A stretch of DNA of 64,000 nucleotides from positions 705,904 through 769,903 of the forward strand of contig CANLUT010000002.1 in assembly GCA_947494335.1 (NCBI GenBank), in the 5' to 3' direction. A program made the translations under genes and the position numbers. The notes beneath the pieces are model-generated. The model did no database searches. It was given only the letters and a program-made list of their open reading frames with translations, and had not been told where the DNA came from. This DNA comes from Oligoflexales bacterium. Its GTDB lineage: Bacteria; Bdellovibrionota_B; Oligoflexia; Oligoflexales; RGVZ01. Numbering within the stretch: the first letter of the stretch is position 1; every line of letters begins with the position of its first letter. Below, piece after piece: positions 34,403 to 44,678 of the stretch.

Positions 34403-35423
34403 TTGAGCGAAGATAAGCAATAGCGCTATTTGTCAGAACGCGGCCTCTTGGTGTGCGTGCGATGTAGCCTCGATAAACCAAATATGGCTCATAAACATCC
34501 TCCAAGGTGTCCCGATCTTCATTCAAAGTCACTGCAAGCGTGTCAATACCAACGGGTCCGCCCTCATACTGCTCCTGCATGATTTGAAGAATTCGTCGAT
34601 CCACCCTGTCCAGGCCCGCGGAGTCAATCCCTTGCCGGGTTAAAGCCAAATCAGCGACTTTTCTATCAATCTCGACGAGTCCTTCCATGTCTGCAAAATC
34701 GGCTACGCGACGCAATAAACGATTTGCAAGTCGGGGAGTCCCGCGACTGCGTGTGGCGATCTCATGGGAAGCCTCATCAGAAAGTTGGAAGCCGAGAATT
34801 TTCGCTGACCGGAACAGAATTTGTTTAAGGGCGTTTGCGTCATAAAATTCTAAACGCTCCTGAATCCCAAATCGTCCAAGTAATGGTCTCGATAGCAATG
34901 AAAGCCTCGTCGTTGCGCCAACAAGTGTAAATGGCGCGACGTCCATCCGTACGCTGCGTGCCGAGGCTCCTTGGCCAATGATGATGTCGATAGCAAAGTC
35001 TTCCATCGCGCTATATAGAACTTCCTCCACCTTGATGGAGAGTCTATGAATTTCGTCAATAAACACGAGGGTACCTGGTTCGATTCCAGTCAGTATTCCA
35101 GCGAGGTCTCCAGGTTTATCGATCGCTGGTCCACTCGTGGCGATAAACGGAACACAGAGCTCATTGGCAATGATATTGGCAAGGGTGGTTTTCCCAAGGC
35201 CTGGCGCTCCATGTAAAATCACGTGATCCAAAGGTCGCTCACGTTTACGAGAAGCACCGACGTACACTTCGAGATTTTTTTTGACGTCTTCTTGTCCTGG
35301 ATAATCTTTAAACGAGCCTGGGCGAATGGACGGCTGTTTTTCTTGTAATTGCTGATCTTCAATCAACTCTTGTGCGATTGAAAGACGTTCTATTTTCACA
35401 TTTTTTGAGTTGCTGGAATCCAT
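34395..35423 (-). CDS. ruvB: Holliday junction branch-migration helicase RuvB
   Basis: RuvB is the ring motor that drives branch migration with RuvA. The 342-residue protein carries HVILHGAPGLGKTTLANIIA (Walker A), DEIHRL (Walker B), GATTRLSLLSRPL (sensor) and the winged-helix end (GIDTLAVTLNEDRDTLEDVYEP). All are intact. Start ATG has aagga upstream and lies 10 bases after ruvA. Confidence 0.97.
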   Translation of the reverse strand: MDSSNSKNVKIERLSIAQELIEDQQLQEKQPSIRPGSFKDYPGQEDVKKNLEVYVGASRKRERPLDHVILHGAPGLGKTTLANIIANELCVPFIATSGPAIDKPGDLAGILTGIEPGTLVFIDEIHRLSIKVEEVLYSAMEDFAIDIIIGQGASARSVRMDVAPFTLVGATTRLSLLSRPLLGRFGIQERLEFYDANALKQILFRSAKILGFQLSDEASHEIATRSRGTPRLANRLLRRVADFADMEGLVEIDRKVADLALTRQGIDSAGLDRVDRRILQIMQEQYEGGPVGIDTLAVTLNEDRDTLEDVYEPYLVYRGYIARTPRGRVLTNSAIAYLRSTN

Positions 35424-35433
35424 TTAACAGTCC

Positions 35434-36120
35434 TTAGGAAATGCTTGCGCGAAGAGATCTAAGCGCACTTTTCAGTAAGCCCTGGAACTCAGGTTGAGTG
35501 TCTGCTTCGGGATTTCGCATTATCTCGTGGATGATTGGATTAATTTCTTTTTCTTTATATCCAAGATTCTCAAGAGCACTGCGGACATCCCCAAGTAAAG
35601 CATCAAGTTTTTCTCCATCGTCCTCTAGTCCGTCAATCGAAGCCATGGATGCAGCTGACCTGCTTTTTTGATTTTTATTTGGAGAACTTGCACCGCCCAT
35701 GGGGTTCACAAAACTTTGTTTTTCCATTTTGGGACGAAGTTCGAGGATTAGTTTCTCAGCTGTTCTACGCCCTATTCCCGGGACTGACTCCAGAAGGCCT
35801 ACTTTGTTGTTGAGAACTGTTTGACGAAGTGATCTGGCGTCAAGGGTGGAAAGGATGGCCAATGCTATTTTCGGCCCAATTCCAGATACAGATCGCAACA
35901 TGAGAAACGCCTGCTTGTCATCAAAGTTTAAGAACCCGAAAAGGCGCAGGCTATCCTCTCTGACATATGTATCTATCCAAAGTTGAACCGGTCCTCCTGG
36001 TGGGGGCATGTCACAGATTGCGCTCAGAGGCATCTCAACACCGTAGCCAACGCCGTTTACGTCGACGATCACAGAATGCGGTAATCTGGAGAGAACTTTA
36101 CCCGAGAGATACTCAATCAT
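35434..36120 (-). CDS. ruvA: Holliday junction DNA-binding protein RuvA
   Basis: RuvA binds four-way junctions and recruits RuvB. The N-terminal OB domain (MIEYLSGKVLSRLPH) is followed by two helix-hairpin-helix motifs (SGIGPKIALAIL, PGIGRRTAEKLILEL) and the C-terminal RuvB-contact domain (ALLGDVRSALENLGYKEKEI). The 228-residue protein is slightly long because of a Ser/Asn/Lys linker near 145-165. Start: the ATG at 36120 has aggag 8 bases upstream; an in-frame GTG at 36129 overlaps that ribosome site. Confidence 0.96.
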   Translation of the reverse strand: MIEYLSGKVLSRLPHSVIVDVNGVGYGVEMPLSAICDMPPPGGPVQLWIDTYVREDSLRLFGFLNFDDKQAFLMLRSVSGIGPKIALAILSTLDARSLRQTVLNNKVGLLESVPGIGRRTAEKLILELRPKMEKQSFVNPMGGASSPNKNQKSRSAASMASIDGLEDDGEKLDALLGDVRSALENLGYKEKEINPIIHEIMRNPEADTQPEFQGLLKSALRSLRASIS

Positions 36121-36679
36121 GATTTTCACTCCTGTCCTTCATCGGTCCAATGCGTTTGGTGATATCTGATTTAAGCGCAGCAACTTTAGCGCCTAGAGCC
36201 TCTTTTTCGGTGGCGTCCATCTCCAGGTTGGCAATGGCAGATGAAATCTGTTCAAGTTTTGTAAGGTCTTCCTGGCTTACCCGAATTAACTGTTCACTCA
36301 TTTCATTAAGGTGTCTGCCAATCATTTGTAATTCATCGCTATCCCTTAAGCGGACTTGAGCACTCCACTGCCCTGCTCCAATTTGTCTTATGGTGCGAAT
36401 CATTCCATACATTGGTCCAGCGATACGGTGGGTCAAAAATATTCCAAAAATTAGCTGTACGATCATATTGATCACGACTGCTAAAATAACTCCGACAACG
36501 ATTGGCCAGGGCAGAAAGTAAATAGATGTCAGTATTTTGAATTGAAAAAGTGGATAGATAATCAATACGGCCATGATCATTGAGGCAATCATGCTGGCGG
36601 CAAGACCAGCACCAGCGATGCGGAATTGAAAATCTCGATTGATGAGAATGAGCTTCTTTTTTACTGGTCGAGTGATCAT
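36113..36679 (-). CDS. HAMP-domain membrane protein without output domain
   Basis: Two membrane spans (about residues 20-43 and 53-78) are followed by a HAMP-like signalling segment (HRIAGPMYGMIRTIRQIGAG, LRDSDELQMIGRHLNEMSEQL) and a coiled coil. There is no kinase, cyclase or receptor domain after HAMP. The start is unsure: ATG at 36679 or TTG at 36727; neither has a clear ribosome site. The stop overlaps ruvA by 8 bases. It probably signals by coupling to another protein or shapes the membrane; role unknown. Confidence 0.75.
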   Translation of the reverse strand: MITRPVKKKLILINRDFQFRIAGAGLAASMIASMIMAVLIIYPLFQFKILTSIYFLPWPIVVGVILAVVINMIVQLIFGIFLTHRIAGPMYGMIRTIRQIGAGQWSAQVRLRDSDELQMIGRHLNEMSEQLIRVSQEDLTKLEQISSAIANLEMDATEKEALGAKVAALKSDITKRIGPMKDRSENHD

Positions 36680-36740
36680 ATGCAAAGTATAGCCATTTGA
36701 GCCGATAGTCCCAAGCGCAAAGGACAATCAGATTTGATCG

Positions 36741-36772
36741 AAAAAAAAGAGAGTCCCAACTATGGGACTCTC
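36741..36772 (-). terminator. Terminator of the rimP-metK operon
   Basis: On the minus strand, gagagtccc / gggactctc form a perfect 9-bp stem around a 6-base loop, followed by eight U (AAAAAAAA at 36741-36748 of the + strand). It sits right after metK and closes the leftward translation-factor operon. Confidence 0.93.
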
Positions 36773-36800
36773 ACTTGTTCTCTAGTAAAGAAGCTTTAAA

Positions 36801-37970
36801 TCACTTCAAAGCGGCCTTGATTGCCTCAACTTTATCCATTCGCTCCCACGGGAACTCATCACGACCAAAATGACCATAGGCGGCGGTCGGACGATAGATT
36901 GGACGCAGCAGGTCAAAGGTTTCAACGATTCCGCGGGGTTTGCAGTTGAATACTTTACGAGCGGCTTCGGCTAACTGCGCTGGCGAATATTTGCTGGTCC
37001 CGTAGGCGTCAACAAAGATTGAAACTGGCTCAGCAACGCCAATGGCGTAAGCAAGCTGCACCAGACATTTCTCAGCGATTCCAGCAGCGACCATGTTCTT
37101 GGCGATGTAGCGTGCCATGTAGGCCGCCGAGCGATCAACTTTGGTCGGGTCTTTACCAGAGAATGCGCCACCGCCGTGAGCTCCATGCCCACCGTAAGTG
37201 TCAACAATGATCTTTCTTCCGGTCAATCCACAATCTCCTTGAGGACCACCAATAACAAATCGTCCCGTTGGGTTGATGTAATACTTAGTGTCTTTCAGAA
37301 GTTCAGCAGGGATAGTTTTTTTAATGCAGTTTTCGATCACGTACTCTTCAAGTTTTTTGTGAGGTACATCAGGACCGTGTTGCGTGGAGATAACAACGGT
37401 CTCAATACGAGATAGTTTTCCTGCCTTGTATTCTGCTGTTACTTGGCTTTTGGCATCAGGACGAAGAAAGTTTACATCTTTTGCGCGGCGCAGTTGACTC
37501 AGTCGCTTCAAAAGCTGGTGGGAGTAGCTAATCGTTGCAGGCATGAACTCCTTGGTTTCATTACAAGCAAAACCAAACATCATGCCTTGATCACCGGCAC
37601 CTTGCTCTTTGTGCAGTCCTTCACCTTCCGTTACACCCATAGCGATATCGGGTGATTGCTCCTCAATGGCACAGACAACACCGCAGCTCTTTGCATCAAA
37701 GCCAAGGTCGCCGTCTGTGTAGCCAATGTCAGCAATTACTTCACGAGCAATCTTCGCATAGTCTACGCGAGCTTTTGTCGTGATTTCTCCAGCGATGACA
37801 ACGAGTCCCGTCTTCACCAAGGTCTCACAGGCAACACGGCTATATTTGTCTTGAGCAAGCAGCGCATCAAGTACGCCGTCAGAAACTTGATCGGCAACTT
37901 TATCTGGATGACCTTCGCTGACGGATTCAGATGTGAACAAGTAATCGGAGTGATTCATGCTAGACGACAT
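36801..37970 (-). CDS. metK: S-adenosylmethionine synthetase MetK
   Basis: MetK makes S-adenosylmethionine from methionine and ATP. The 389-residue protein shows [23 protein letters not shown] near the start, [18 protein letters not shown] (the methionine/ATP site), [23 protein letters not shown] and the ending [20 protein letters not shown]. All are complete. It starts adjacent to the truB stop, with gagaggt upstream. Its operon position after truB is unusual but the coupling is clear. SAM by-products feed methionine salvage, to which the RuBisCO-like pair may belong. Confidence 0.97.
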   Translation of the reverse strand: MSSSMNHSDYLFTSESVSEGHPDKVADQVSDGVLDALLAQDKYSRVACETLVKTGLVVIAGEITTKARVDYAKIAREVIADIGYTDGDLGFDAKSCGVVCAIEEQSPDIAMGVTEGEGLHKEQGAGDQGMMFGFACNETKEFMPATISYSHQLLKRLSQLRRAKDVNFLRPDAKSQVTAEYKAGKLSRIETVVISTQHGPDVPHKKLEEYVIENCIKKTIPAELLKDTKYYINPTGRFVIGGPQGDCGLTGRKIIVDTYGGHGAHGGGAFSGKDPTKVDRSAAYMARYIAKNMVAAGIAEKCLVQLAYAIGVAEPVSIFVDAYGTSKYSPAQLAEAARKVFNCKPRGIVETFDLLRPIYRPTAAYGHFGRDEFPWERMDKVEAIKAALK

Positions 37971-38918
37971 TTAAAGACCTCTCTTCATATGCAATTTCAT
38001 ACGACCATTCTCAATCGGGATGGCCTCGACAATTCCAATACACCGACCATTTGATGACTTGGCAAGGACTTCGTTCCTGCTGCTGGAGCCTGGTTCGGCC
38101 TTGAAACTAGCCGCATCAAGAACGACACATTGCCCATCGACGATCCGTTGGAGCGCCAACATATCACTGGATATCCAAGTCGGCAAACCAATAGATAACT
38201 GATCCATCGGGATCACCAAGGAATCCAAAGTCGCGTTGAGGTCGTTGATCTGTTCAAGGGTGACACAGGATTCTAACGAAAAACCAGCACTTATTGTGCG
38301 CGTAAGCCGAGTTACATGCCCTCCTGTATTTAGTGCTGTGGCCATGTCAGTCGCCAGCACCCGAACGTAAGTTCCCTTGCTGCATTCGACGGTGAGACCA
38401 ATTCTCGGCAAGTCGAAGTACTCAAGTTTCAGGTCATAAATAATGACATCGCGCTTTAGTTCTGACAGAGGCAAGTCCTCTGCGCTTTTTCCCGCCCTTG
38501 CATACTTGTAGAGCTCCTTACCTTGATACTTAACGGCCGAATACGCTGGAGGCGTTTGACTCAGCGGCCCCTTAAATTTTTCAATAATTTTAGACATTTC
38601 TTGGAGGTTGACGTGTTGCCATGGGTGCTCTTTGAGCGTTGTTCCGGAAGCATCCATAGTGTCAGTTGAGCGTCCCAAGGTGACTTCAAAAGAGTAGGCC
38701 TTCGGTAAATCAAGTAAGTAGTCTTGAAGCTTGGTGCCACGTCCCACTAGTACCGCCAGGACGCCATCAGCATCCGGGTCCAAGGTTCCGACGTGTCCAA
38801 GCTTGATTTTGCCAAAACGTTTGGTGATAACCCGGCTGACGTCTTTAGACGTGATCCCGGCAGGTTTACGTACCGGAATTAGTCCAGAAATATCATTTAC
38901 ATTTATTTGCGAGCTCAT
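37971..38918 (-). CDS. truB: tRNA pseudouridine-55 synthase TruB
   Basis: TruB makes pseudouridine 55 in the T-loop of tRNAs. The catalytic Asp lies in GHVGTLDPDADGVL near residue 50; further blocks are YSAVKYQGKELYKYARAG and GTYVRVLATDMATAL. The 315-residue length and the position between rbfA and metK are normal for this operon. Start ATG at 38918. Confidence 0.96.
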   Translation of the reverse strand: MSSQINVNDISGLIPVRKPAGITSKDVSRVITKRFGKIKLGHVGTLDPDADGVLAVLVGRGTKLQDYLLDLPKAYSFEVTLGRSTDTMDASGTTLKEHPWQHVNLQEMSKIIEKFKGPLSQTPPAYSAVKYQGKELYKYARAGKSAEDLPLSELKRDVIIYDLKLEYFDLPRIGLTVECSKGTYVRVLATDMATALNTGGHVTRLTRTISAGFSLESCVTLEQINDLNATLDSLVIPMDQLSIGLPTWISSDMLALQRIVDGQCVVLDAASFKAEPGSSSRNEVLAKSSNGRCIGIVEAIPIENGRMKLHMKRGL

Positions 38919-38939
38919 GAGGCGAACCGCCTAGGTCAG

Positions 38940-39293
38940 TCAGTTCTCGTTTTTCTCTTTGCGGATTAAATCCAGCATCGCATCAACCGAAGCGCCTCTT
39001 TCAACCGAGGTGTCAAAAAAGAATCGTAACTCTGGAACGCGCCGAACATCCAAAGCTTTGGCTAGCTTTGATCTAAAGACACCAGCAGCTCGATCCAGAG
39101 CCTTTCTCGTATCATCTTTGGTTGCTTCATCAAGCACCCTGAACTGGACGGAGGCAAGTTGGAGATCGGGGCTGAGCTTTACAGCGGTGATTGTGACAAA
39201 CTGCAGGCGAGGGTCATTAAGCTGCCCGCCTGTCAGGCAAGAGGCAATAACGTCTCTGATTTCGTCACCCATTCTTTCCTTGCGAAGACCCAT
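38940..39293 (-). CDS. rbfA: Ribosome-binding factor A
   Basis: RbfA binds the 30S subunit and aids 16S rRNA processing, especially in the cold. A 117-residue KH-like protein: MGLRKERMGDEIRDVIASCL, LSPDLQLASVQFRVL and RRVPELRFFFDTSVERGASVD. Start has aaagga 7 bases upstream. It lies between infB and truB as in most bacteria. Confidence 0.94.
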   Translation of the reverse strand: MGLRKERMGDEIRDVIASCLTGGQLNDPRLQFVTITAVKLSPDLQLASVQFRVLDEATKDDTRKALDRAAGVFRSKLAKALDVRRVPELRFFFDTSVERGASVDAMLDLIRKEKNEN

Positions 39294-39319
39294 ACCCGAT
39301 CCTTTACTTCACTTCACCC

Positions 39320-42079
39320 TTATAGAGTTGGAGCCGTTTCTTGAAGTTCGTACGCTTCAATCACGTCGCCGACTCGAATGTCAGCATACCCATCGATGCC
39401 AATACCGCATTCATACCCTTGGGCAACTTCACGGACGTCATCTTTAAAGCGACGAAGTGATGAAATTTTTCCATTGTAAATAACAACGCTGTCCCTAATG
39501 AGACGCAGCTTCGATTGACGAGTGATTTTACCATCCAGTACAGCTGATCCGGCGATCGTTCCAATTTTTGGTACGTTGATTGTCTGACGGACTTCAGCGT
39601 GACCCAGAATGTTCTCGGTAACAATGGGAGGAAGTTTACCTGCCATGATCGCTTTAACAGCGTCGACCAACTCGTAAATAATCGAGAAGTAGCGGATGAC
39701 AACCCCATTTTTGTCCGCAATATCGTCAAGGCCACGAGCTGCTCGAACATTGAATCCAACAAGTACGGCGCCGGTGGTCATTGCCAGAGTCAAATCACTT
39801 TCGGAAATCCCCCCCACTGCGCGGTGCACAATGCGGTTAGAAACTTTGTCACTGGACAATTTAGAAACGGCCTCACACACGGCCTCAAGAGATCCTTGAA
39901 CGTCTGCTTTAACAATGACCGCAAGCTCTGGGCGATCACTTGTTTGAACTTTCGCAAGGAGATCGGCAAGGCTAGCAGCGCTTGATTTGCCGACGTGTTT
40001 TTTACGTTCCTGCTCATCGCGAATACTTACAACTTCTCGTGCGGTGCGTTCGTCGGCTACCATGTTGACGCGGTCTCCAGCGCCCGGAACCCCTCCTAAG
40101 CCGACAACTTCGACCGGCGTTGATGGACCTGCAGAAGTGATTTTTTCTCCGCGGTGATCGATCATCGCCCTAACTCGGCCAAACTCTCTACCCGCAACCA
40201 CGTACTGACCAACTTCAAGTGTACCAGTCTGAACCATAATCGTCGCAACCGGACCGCGACCTTTATCAAGATGGGCTTCCACGACAGCGCCAGTTGCTGG
40301 GCCGCTGTGGTTAGCTTTAAGGTCCAAAACCTCGGATTGTAGAAGAATGGCGTCTAGTAGTTCATCGATACCAATCTTTTGAAGAGCAGATGTTTTTACG
40401 AATTGGTTGTCTCCGCCCCACTCCTCGGATTGGATTCCGTGTTCGGCTAGCTGACTGAAAAGTCGATCAAGGTTGGTAGACGGTTTGTCGATTTTATTGA
40501 CGGCGACAATGATGGGCACACCAGCAGCCTTGGCGTGGTTGATCGCTTCGACTGTTTGCGGCATGACACCGTCGTCGGCAGCGACAACCAGAACAACGAT
40601 GTCGGTTAAACTTGCGCCGCGAGAACGCATGGCCGAGAATGCCTCGTGGCCAGGCGTGTCGAGAAAGGCGATCTTCTTTTTGTTGTAGTCGACAGTATAG
40701 GCGCCAATGTGTTGGGTAATGCCACCAGCTTCACCAGCCGCAACTTTTGCCGATCGGATGGCATCCAATAGGGATGTTTTTCCGTGGTCAACGTGTCCCA
40801 TGATTGTCACAATAGGCGGACGCTCTTCGGTGCCACCAACAGTGCCAGTTGAGATGACCTGCGATAGTACATCTTCGGCAGTCTTCTCTTTGTTTTTCAG
40901 CTCAAATCCGTACTCACTGGCAATCAAAGTAGCTGTGTCGACATCCAACTCTTGGTTCATGGTAACCATCAGTCCCATGCCCATCAGTTTCTTGATAACA
41001 TCTCCGCCTTTGACAGAAAGCTGTCGCCCGAGTTCTGCGACCGTAATGGAGCCTTCCATTTCCACGACCCTATATTGAGCACGCGGCGTCGTGATTTGAG
41101 TTTTTTTCAGATCTTTCCTGCGTTTGTGGTCTCGCCTGTTGCGCTGCGCTGCTGGCGTGAAGACGCGAGACTGAACCTCTTCTGGAGATTCTTCAACGGT
41201 CTCTTCTGACTCATCGAATTGGCTCAATAGCGTGCGCATGTTAAGGCTAGCGCGTTTTTGTTTAGTAAACTTCGCAGCAGTTTTCGCGGCCTGCTCTTCG
41301 TCTTCCTGGAAGGTCTCAGTACGTCCGCGATCGCGACGTCCGCCCCATTCATCCCCAGGTATTGGTACATCTGGCACTGCGCTTGGAGCCCCACCAAAAC
41401 CTTGGCCGCGGGCAGCAGTTTCCTGCTCTCCGCGTGATCTTGAAGACAGGAGGCCCATGCCGCTGACGCGAACGCCTCGGTTATCCTCTCTGCGAACCGT
41501 GCGATTTCCTTGAGCAGCTTCAGCAGCCTCTTGTTCTTTGCGCTTCTGCGCTTCAATCTCTTCAGGTGATGCCCGACGGACGATGGTTGCACCGCCACTC
41601 GATAAGGGTCTTGCAACACGCTTTGGAGCTTCTTCTGGAGCGGCGCGCTCAACAACAGTTTCAGTTTTTGCGGGAGCTGGCTTGGGTGGCTGAGGTGTCT
41701 CTACAACTGGCTCGCTTGGAGCTGGTGCCGCTATCGCTACCGGCGCCTTTGCCACAACTGGAGCGGGGGTCTCGGGTTTTTCTTCAACCGGAGGCGGCGT
41801 CACTGGAGCCTCAGCTTCCACCGGCTTCTCCGGCGCAGCTTCCGCTGCAGGCGCAGATGAAGCACGGCGGCGGATAACGACGGTCTTAGGCGCAGCCGAG
41901 GGCGCTTCAGCAGCAGCCGCTACACCTTTAACCGCATTCTTTAGCTTAACAGATTCCTCATCACTCAAAGTGTTTTGGGCAGTCGTAATATCAATACCCA
42001 AGGCCTTCCCTTTGGATTGAAGAACTTTCCACTCAACACCAAGTTCTTTTGCAAGTTCATGGACTCTCTTTTTTGACAT
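39320..42079 (-). CDS. infB: Translation initiation factor IF-2
   Basis: IF-2 places initiator tRNA on the small subunit. The 919-residue protein has an N-terminal SAP-like helix ([17 protein letters not shown]), a long Ala/Pro/Glu/Lys-rich linker (about 55-320), then the GTPase domain: G1 [12 protein letters not shown] near 427-438, G3 DTPGHEAF, G4 NKIDKP, and the OB/C-terminal domains ending [12 protein letters not shown]. All are intact. Low-complexity linker length varies in this family. ATG has aaagga upstream. Confidence 0.97.
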   Translation of the reverse strand: MSKKRVHELAKELGVEWKVLQSKGKALGIDITTAQNTLSDEESVKLKNAVKGVAAAAEAPSAAPKTVVIRRRASSAPAAEAAPEKPVEAEAPVTPPPVEEKPETPAPVVAKAPVAIAAPAPSEPVVETPQPPKPAPAKTETVVERAAPEEAPKRVARPLSSGGATIVRRASPEEIEAQKRKEQEAAEAAQGNRTVRREDNRGVRVSGMGLLSSRSRGEQETAARGQGFGGAPSAVPDVPIPGDEWGGRRDRGRTETFQEDEEQAAKTAAKFTKQKRASLNMRTLLSQFDESEETVEESPEEVQSRVFTPAAQRNRRDHKRRKDLKKTQITTPRAQYRVVEMEGSITVAELGRQLSVKGGDVIKKLMGMGLMVTMNQELDVDTATLIASEYGFELKNKEKTAEDVLSQVISTGTVGGTEERPPIVTIMGHVDHGKTSLLDAIRSAKVAAGEAGGITQHIGAYTVDYNKKKIAFLDTPGHEAFSAMRSRGASLTDIVVLVVAADDGVMPQTVEAINHAKAAGVPIIVAVNKIDKPSTNLDRLFSQLAEHGIQSEEWGGDNQFVKTSALQKIGIDELLDAILLQSEVLDLKANHSGPATGAVVEAHLDKGRGPVATIMVQTGTLEVGQYVVAGREFGRVRAMIDHRGEKITSAGPSTPVEVVGLGGVPGAGDRVNMVADERTAREVVSIRDEQERKKHVGKSSAASLADLLAKVQTSDRPELAVIVKADVQGSLEAVCEAVSKLSSDKVSNRIVHRAVGGISESDLTLAMTTGAVLVGFNVRAARGLDDIADKNGVVIRYFSIIYELVDAVKAIMAGKLPPIVTENILGHAEVRQTINVPKIGTIAGSAVLDGKITRQSKLRLIRDSVVIYNGKISSLRRFKDDVREVAQGYECGIGIDGYADIRVGDVIEAYELQETAPTL

Positions 42080-42181
42080 TCGTCATTTGTCCTTTTCAAT
42101 TCGATTTCGATGGTCCCGGTTTTCGTTAGGATATTGCCCAACAATACTTGACTCGTTCTAGCTTGAACGCTGTCTTTAGAC

Positions 42182-43762
42182 TTAGCGCTGCAAGTAACGG
42201 TCGGCAGCAAGCTGTACAGTGCGCGCAACTCCTATCGATAACCCAGATTTGGATGCTACCTCTTCCGCGGCATCCGCGACGAGATCTCCAATGGTTCCGT
42301 ATCCAGCATCCGCAAGTGCATGAGCCGTTGCTTCACCGACGCCGTCAAGCTCGAGGAACAGGCTAATTCGTTCATTTCGGGCGTTATCATAGCTTGAGCT
42401 AGTACGTTCAACTTCTTGGCGTGTTGGCTCTGCACTTGAATTCGCCATGAAGTCATCGTGATCGCCCGTAGATTCTGAGGGTTTAGATCCCGCAGCATTG
42501 ATTCCTTTAGCAAGCATTTCTTTTGCAGCCTCGACAACGGCGCTAGCATCCTGTTCATCCATATTCAATAGACGAACAAAGGTTCTCGGACTCATTTCAG
42601 AAACTTCTTTTACAGTTTTGATGCCTTCATTCACGAGGATTTCCGCGCGCATCATGCCGACACCTGTAATGGACGCAATAAGCTCTTTAGAGCCAACCAA
42701 TTCTTGTGAGAGTCTTGCTTCGCTCTTAATATCGAGGCGCCAACCGGTAAGCTGCGCAGCCAGACGAACATTTTGCCCACGTTTACCAATAGCAAGAGAC
42801 AGCTGATCGTCTGCGACGATGACTTCCATGCTGTGGTTGTCTTCATCGACAATGACTTTCGTAACTACGGCAGGGTGAAGGGCGTTGCAAACAAAACGCG
42901 CCGGGTCAGCATCCCAAGGAACAATGTCGATTTTTTCTCCGCCAAGTTCCTGGCGAACTGCCTCGACTCTGGCGCCCTTCATACCAACGCAAGCACCGAC
43001 TGGGTCAACGGCACTGTCGCGCGAATGCACTGCGATTTTTGTCCTGAATCCAGGATCGCGGGCGGCACTTTCGATTGTGACGATACCATCGTAAACTTCT
43101 GTCACATTTTGCTCAAACAAGCGGATAACAAATCCTGAGTGAGCACGGCTCATGACCACTTGAGGGCCTCTTGATGAGCGCTTAACTTCAAGTACGTAGC
43201 CTTGGATACGGTCTTTAATTTTGTATTTTTCAGTCGGGATTTGTTCACGGTAAGGAATGATGGCTTCCGTCCTACCCAAATCTACAACGATATCGCTACG
43301 CTCAAAACGGCGGACAGTTCCCGATAGAATTTCCCCGACGCGATCTTTGAATTCATCATAAACTTGGAGGCGTTCAGCATCGCGTACCTTCTGTACGATG
43401 ATCTGCTTAGCAGACTGTGCAGCAATACGTCCAAATGCTGCTTTGTCCAGCTTTACCCCAATGGAGTCACCAATTTGGGCTTCAGGATCAAGTTTTGCAG
43501 CCTCGCCTGTTGAAATTTCAACGTCAGTATCCTGAACGGCTTCAACGACAGTTCGGAACTGGAATAGTTCAATTTCATCCGTGTCGGCATTGTAGTGAGC
43601 TTCCAAGTCGGCGGTCGGACCGTGGCTTCGGCGCGCTGCATGAATAACTGCTTGCTCAAGCGCATCAATAATGACGGACTTATCGACGTTTTTCTCACGG
43701 CTTACCGCAGTGATCACCGCTTTGAGTGCGCCTTCGACTTCATTTTGTTCCATTGTACTCAT
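42182..43762 (-). CDS. nusA: Transcription termination/antitermination factor NusA
   Basis: NusA binds RNA polymerase and nascent RNA to modulate pausing, termination and antitermination. The N-terminal domain, S1 domain (LSGTVRRFERSDIVVDLGR), and two KH domains (VGACVGMKGARVEAVRQELG, SLAIGKRGQNVRLAAQLTG) are followed by helix-hairpin-helix repeats at the C-terminus (ITGVGMMRAEILVNEG, LDGVGEATAHALADAG). The ATG at 43762 has ggaagg upstream; the frame opens earlier at 43792 without a better site. It is 43 bases after rimP. Confidence 0.96.
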   Translation of the reverse strand: MSTMEQNEVEGALKAVITAVSREKNVDKSVIIDALEQAVIHAARRSHGPTADLEAHYNADTDEIELFQFRTVVEAVQDTDVEISTGEAAKLDPEAQIGDSIGVKLDKAAFGRIAAQSAKQIIVQKVRDAERLQVYDEFKDRVGEILSGTVRRFERSDIVVDLGRTEAIIPYREQIPTEKYKIKDRIQGYVLEVKRSSRGPQVVMSRAHSGFVIRLFEQNVTEVYDGIVTIESAARDPGFRTKIAVHSRDSAVDPVGACVGMKGARVEAVRQELGGEKIDIVPWDADPARFVCNALHPAVVTKVIVDEDNHSMEVIVADDQLSLAIGKRGQNVRLAAQLTGWRLDIKSEARLSQELVGSKELIASITGVGMMRAEILVNEGIKTVKEVSEMSPRTFVRLLNMDEQDASAVVEAAKEMLAKGINAAGSKPSESTGDHDDFMANSSAEPTRQEVERTSSSYDNARNERISLFLELDGVGEATAHALADAGYGTIGDLVADAAEEVASKSGLSIGVARTVQLAADRYLQR

Positions 43763-43804
43763 CTTCCAATCCTTCCTTTTTAAAAAAGTCACGGTTGTGA
43801 ATCT

Positions 43805-44293
43805 TTACGCGAGTTGATCTTGGATCTTGTCCCAGTCAACGACCTTCGTTGCCTTTAAAACCAGATGCCAAGGAAACGTCCATGCTCCCTCAGCAGTCTT
43901 CATCGATATTGTTTCACCATTGATTTCCACAATGGTTCCTACGCCCTTGCGACGGTTACTAAATTTTTCAGTGAGCTTCACATCAATCTGACAGCCTTCC
44001 GCCTGAGCGGCTCGAAAGTGTTCAAGCGTGCGGATGGGGCGTTCAATGCCAGGTGAGCTAATTTCTAAGTTAAATTCCGTTGGGATCAATTCATCCAACT
44101 CAGGGCTTTCGATCAGTCGATGGGACACATTGGCGCACGTATCAAGGTCAACGCCCTTCTCATGATCAATATAGAGTCGGAGCGTTCGCGCTTGGGCTTC
44201 CCATTCAGCGTCAATGCAAATAAAACCGTCGACGGTCAGCAAGCCTGTGACCAAATCAGCGATTTCATGAAGTTTTGCGCGCTCTAAAAACAA
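43805..44293 (-). CDS. rimP: Ribosome maturation factor RimP
   Basis: RimP aids assembly of the 30S subunit 3' domain. The 162-residue protein has the typical LYIDHEKGVDLDTCANVSHRL, NLEISSPGIERPIRTLEHF and an Sm-like C-terminal domain (KGVGTIVEINGETISMKTAE). Start is TTG at 44293 with gga a few bases upstream on the minus strand. It is the first gene of the rimP-nusA-infB-rbfA-truB-metK operon; its long upstream stretch may hold a leader. Confidence 0.93.
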   Translation of the reverse strand: MFLERAKLHEIADLVTGLLTVDGFICIDAEWEAQARTLRLYIDHEKGVDLDTCANVSHRLIESPELDELIPTEFNLEISSPGIERPIRTLEHFRAAQAEGCQIDVKLTEKFSNRRKGVGTIVEINGETISMKTAEGAWTFPWHLVLKATKVVDWDKIQDQLA

Positions 44294-44678
44294 TTAAAAT
44301 TCCGATCCTATGCCACTTTGTAAAATTAAAAAAACAGCACCCCACATCCGGCCCTTCATGACACCAAAGCTGGTGACTAGAGGTGGAAGTGTCTGGAGCA
44401 GCAGATTTTGCGATTAAAAAAGACGCAGAAGATGCCAGCTGTTTAGGCCAGACGGTTCAGAAGTTTGCGGCCTGTGATGCCACGAACCCCGCCGGTCTCG
44501 ATCGTTCGAGAGTTGGGGTTTTAGCACGCCAAAGCTCTAAAAAGCAATAGTTTCATTAGATTAAATTTATGAAATTCCTGCCGGCTCAGCTGGCTGCCTG
44601 GGGTTGCTAGAATATAGGTGTAACGCTAACCCTTATTTTTCCGGTGTTCTTACCGGGACCTAACTTAAAGGTTAATAT
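44294..44678. other. 385-base gap between rimP and the PilZ gene, possible rimP leader
   Basis: No gene is seen here. On the minus strand (toward rimP) it holds a hairpin, aacccc/ggggtt at 44485-44520 with an inner tctcga/tcgaga stem, and an imperfect palindrome (gccggctcagctggc near 44580-44595). A minus-strand T-run (TTTTTTT, near 44329-44335) follows a GC-rich stretch and could form a weak terminator. This may be a regulated leader of the rimP-nusA operon; I can give no known RNA family. The PilZ promoter must also lie here. Confidence 0.4.

Noticed and set aside
42148-42366. Open frames on the + strand opposite infB/nusA
   Set aside because: They are shadows of strongly conserved leftward translation genes.
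44485-44522. Rho-independent terminator on the + strand
   Set aside because: The stem is good but only four T follow and there is no upstream + strand gene to end.
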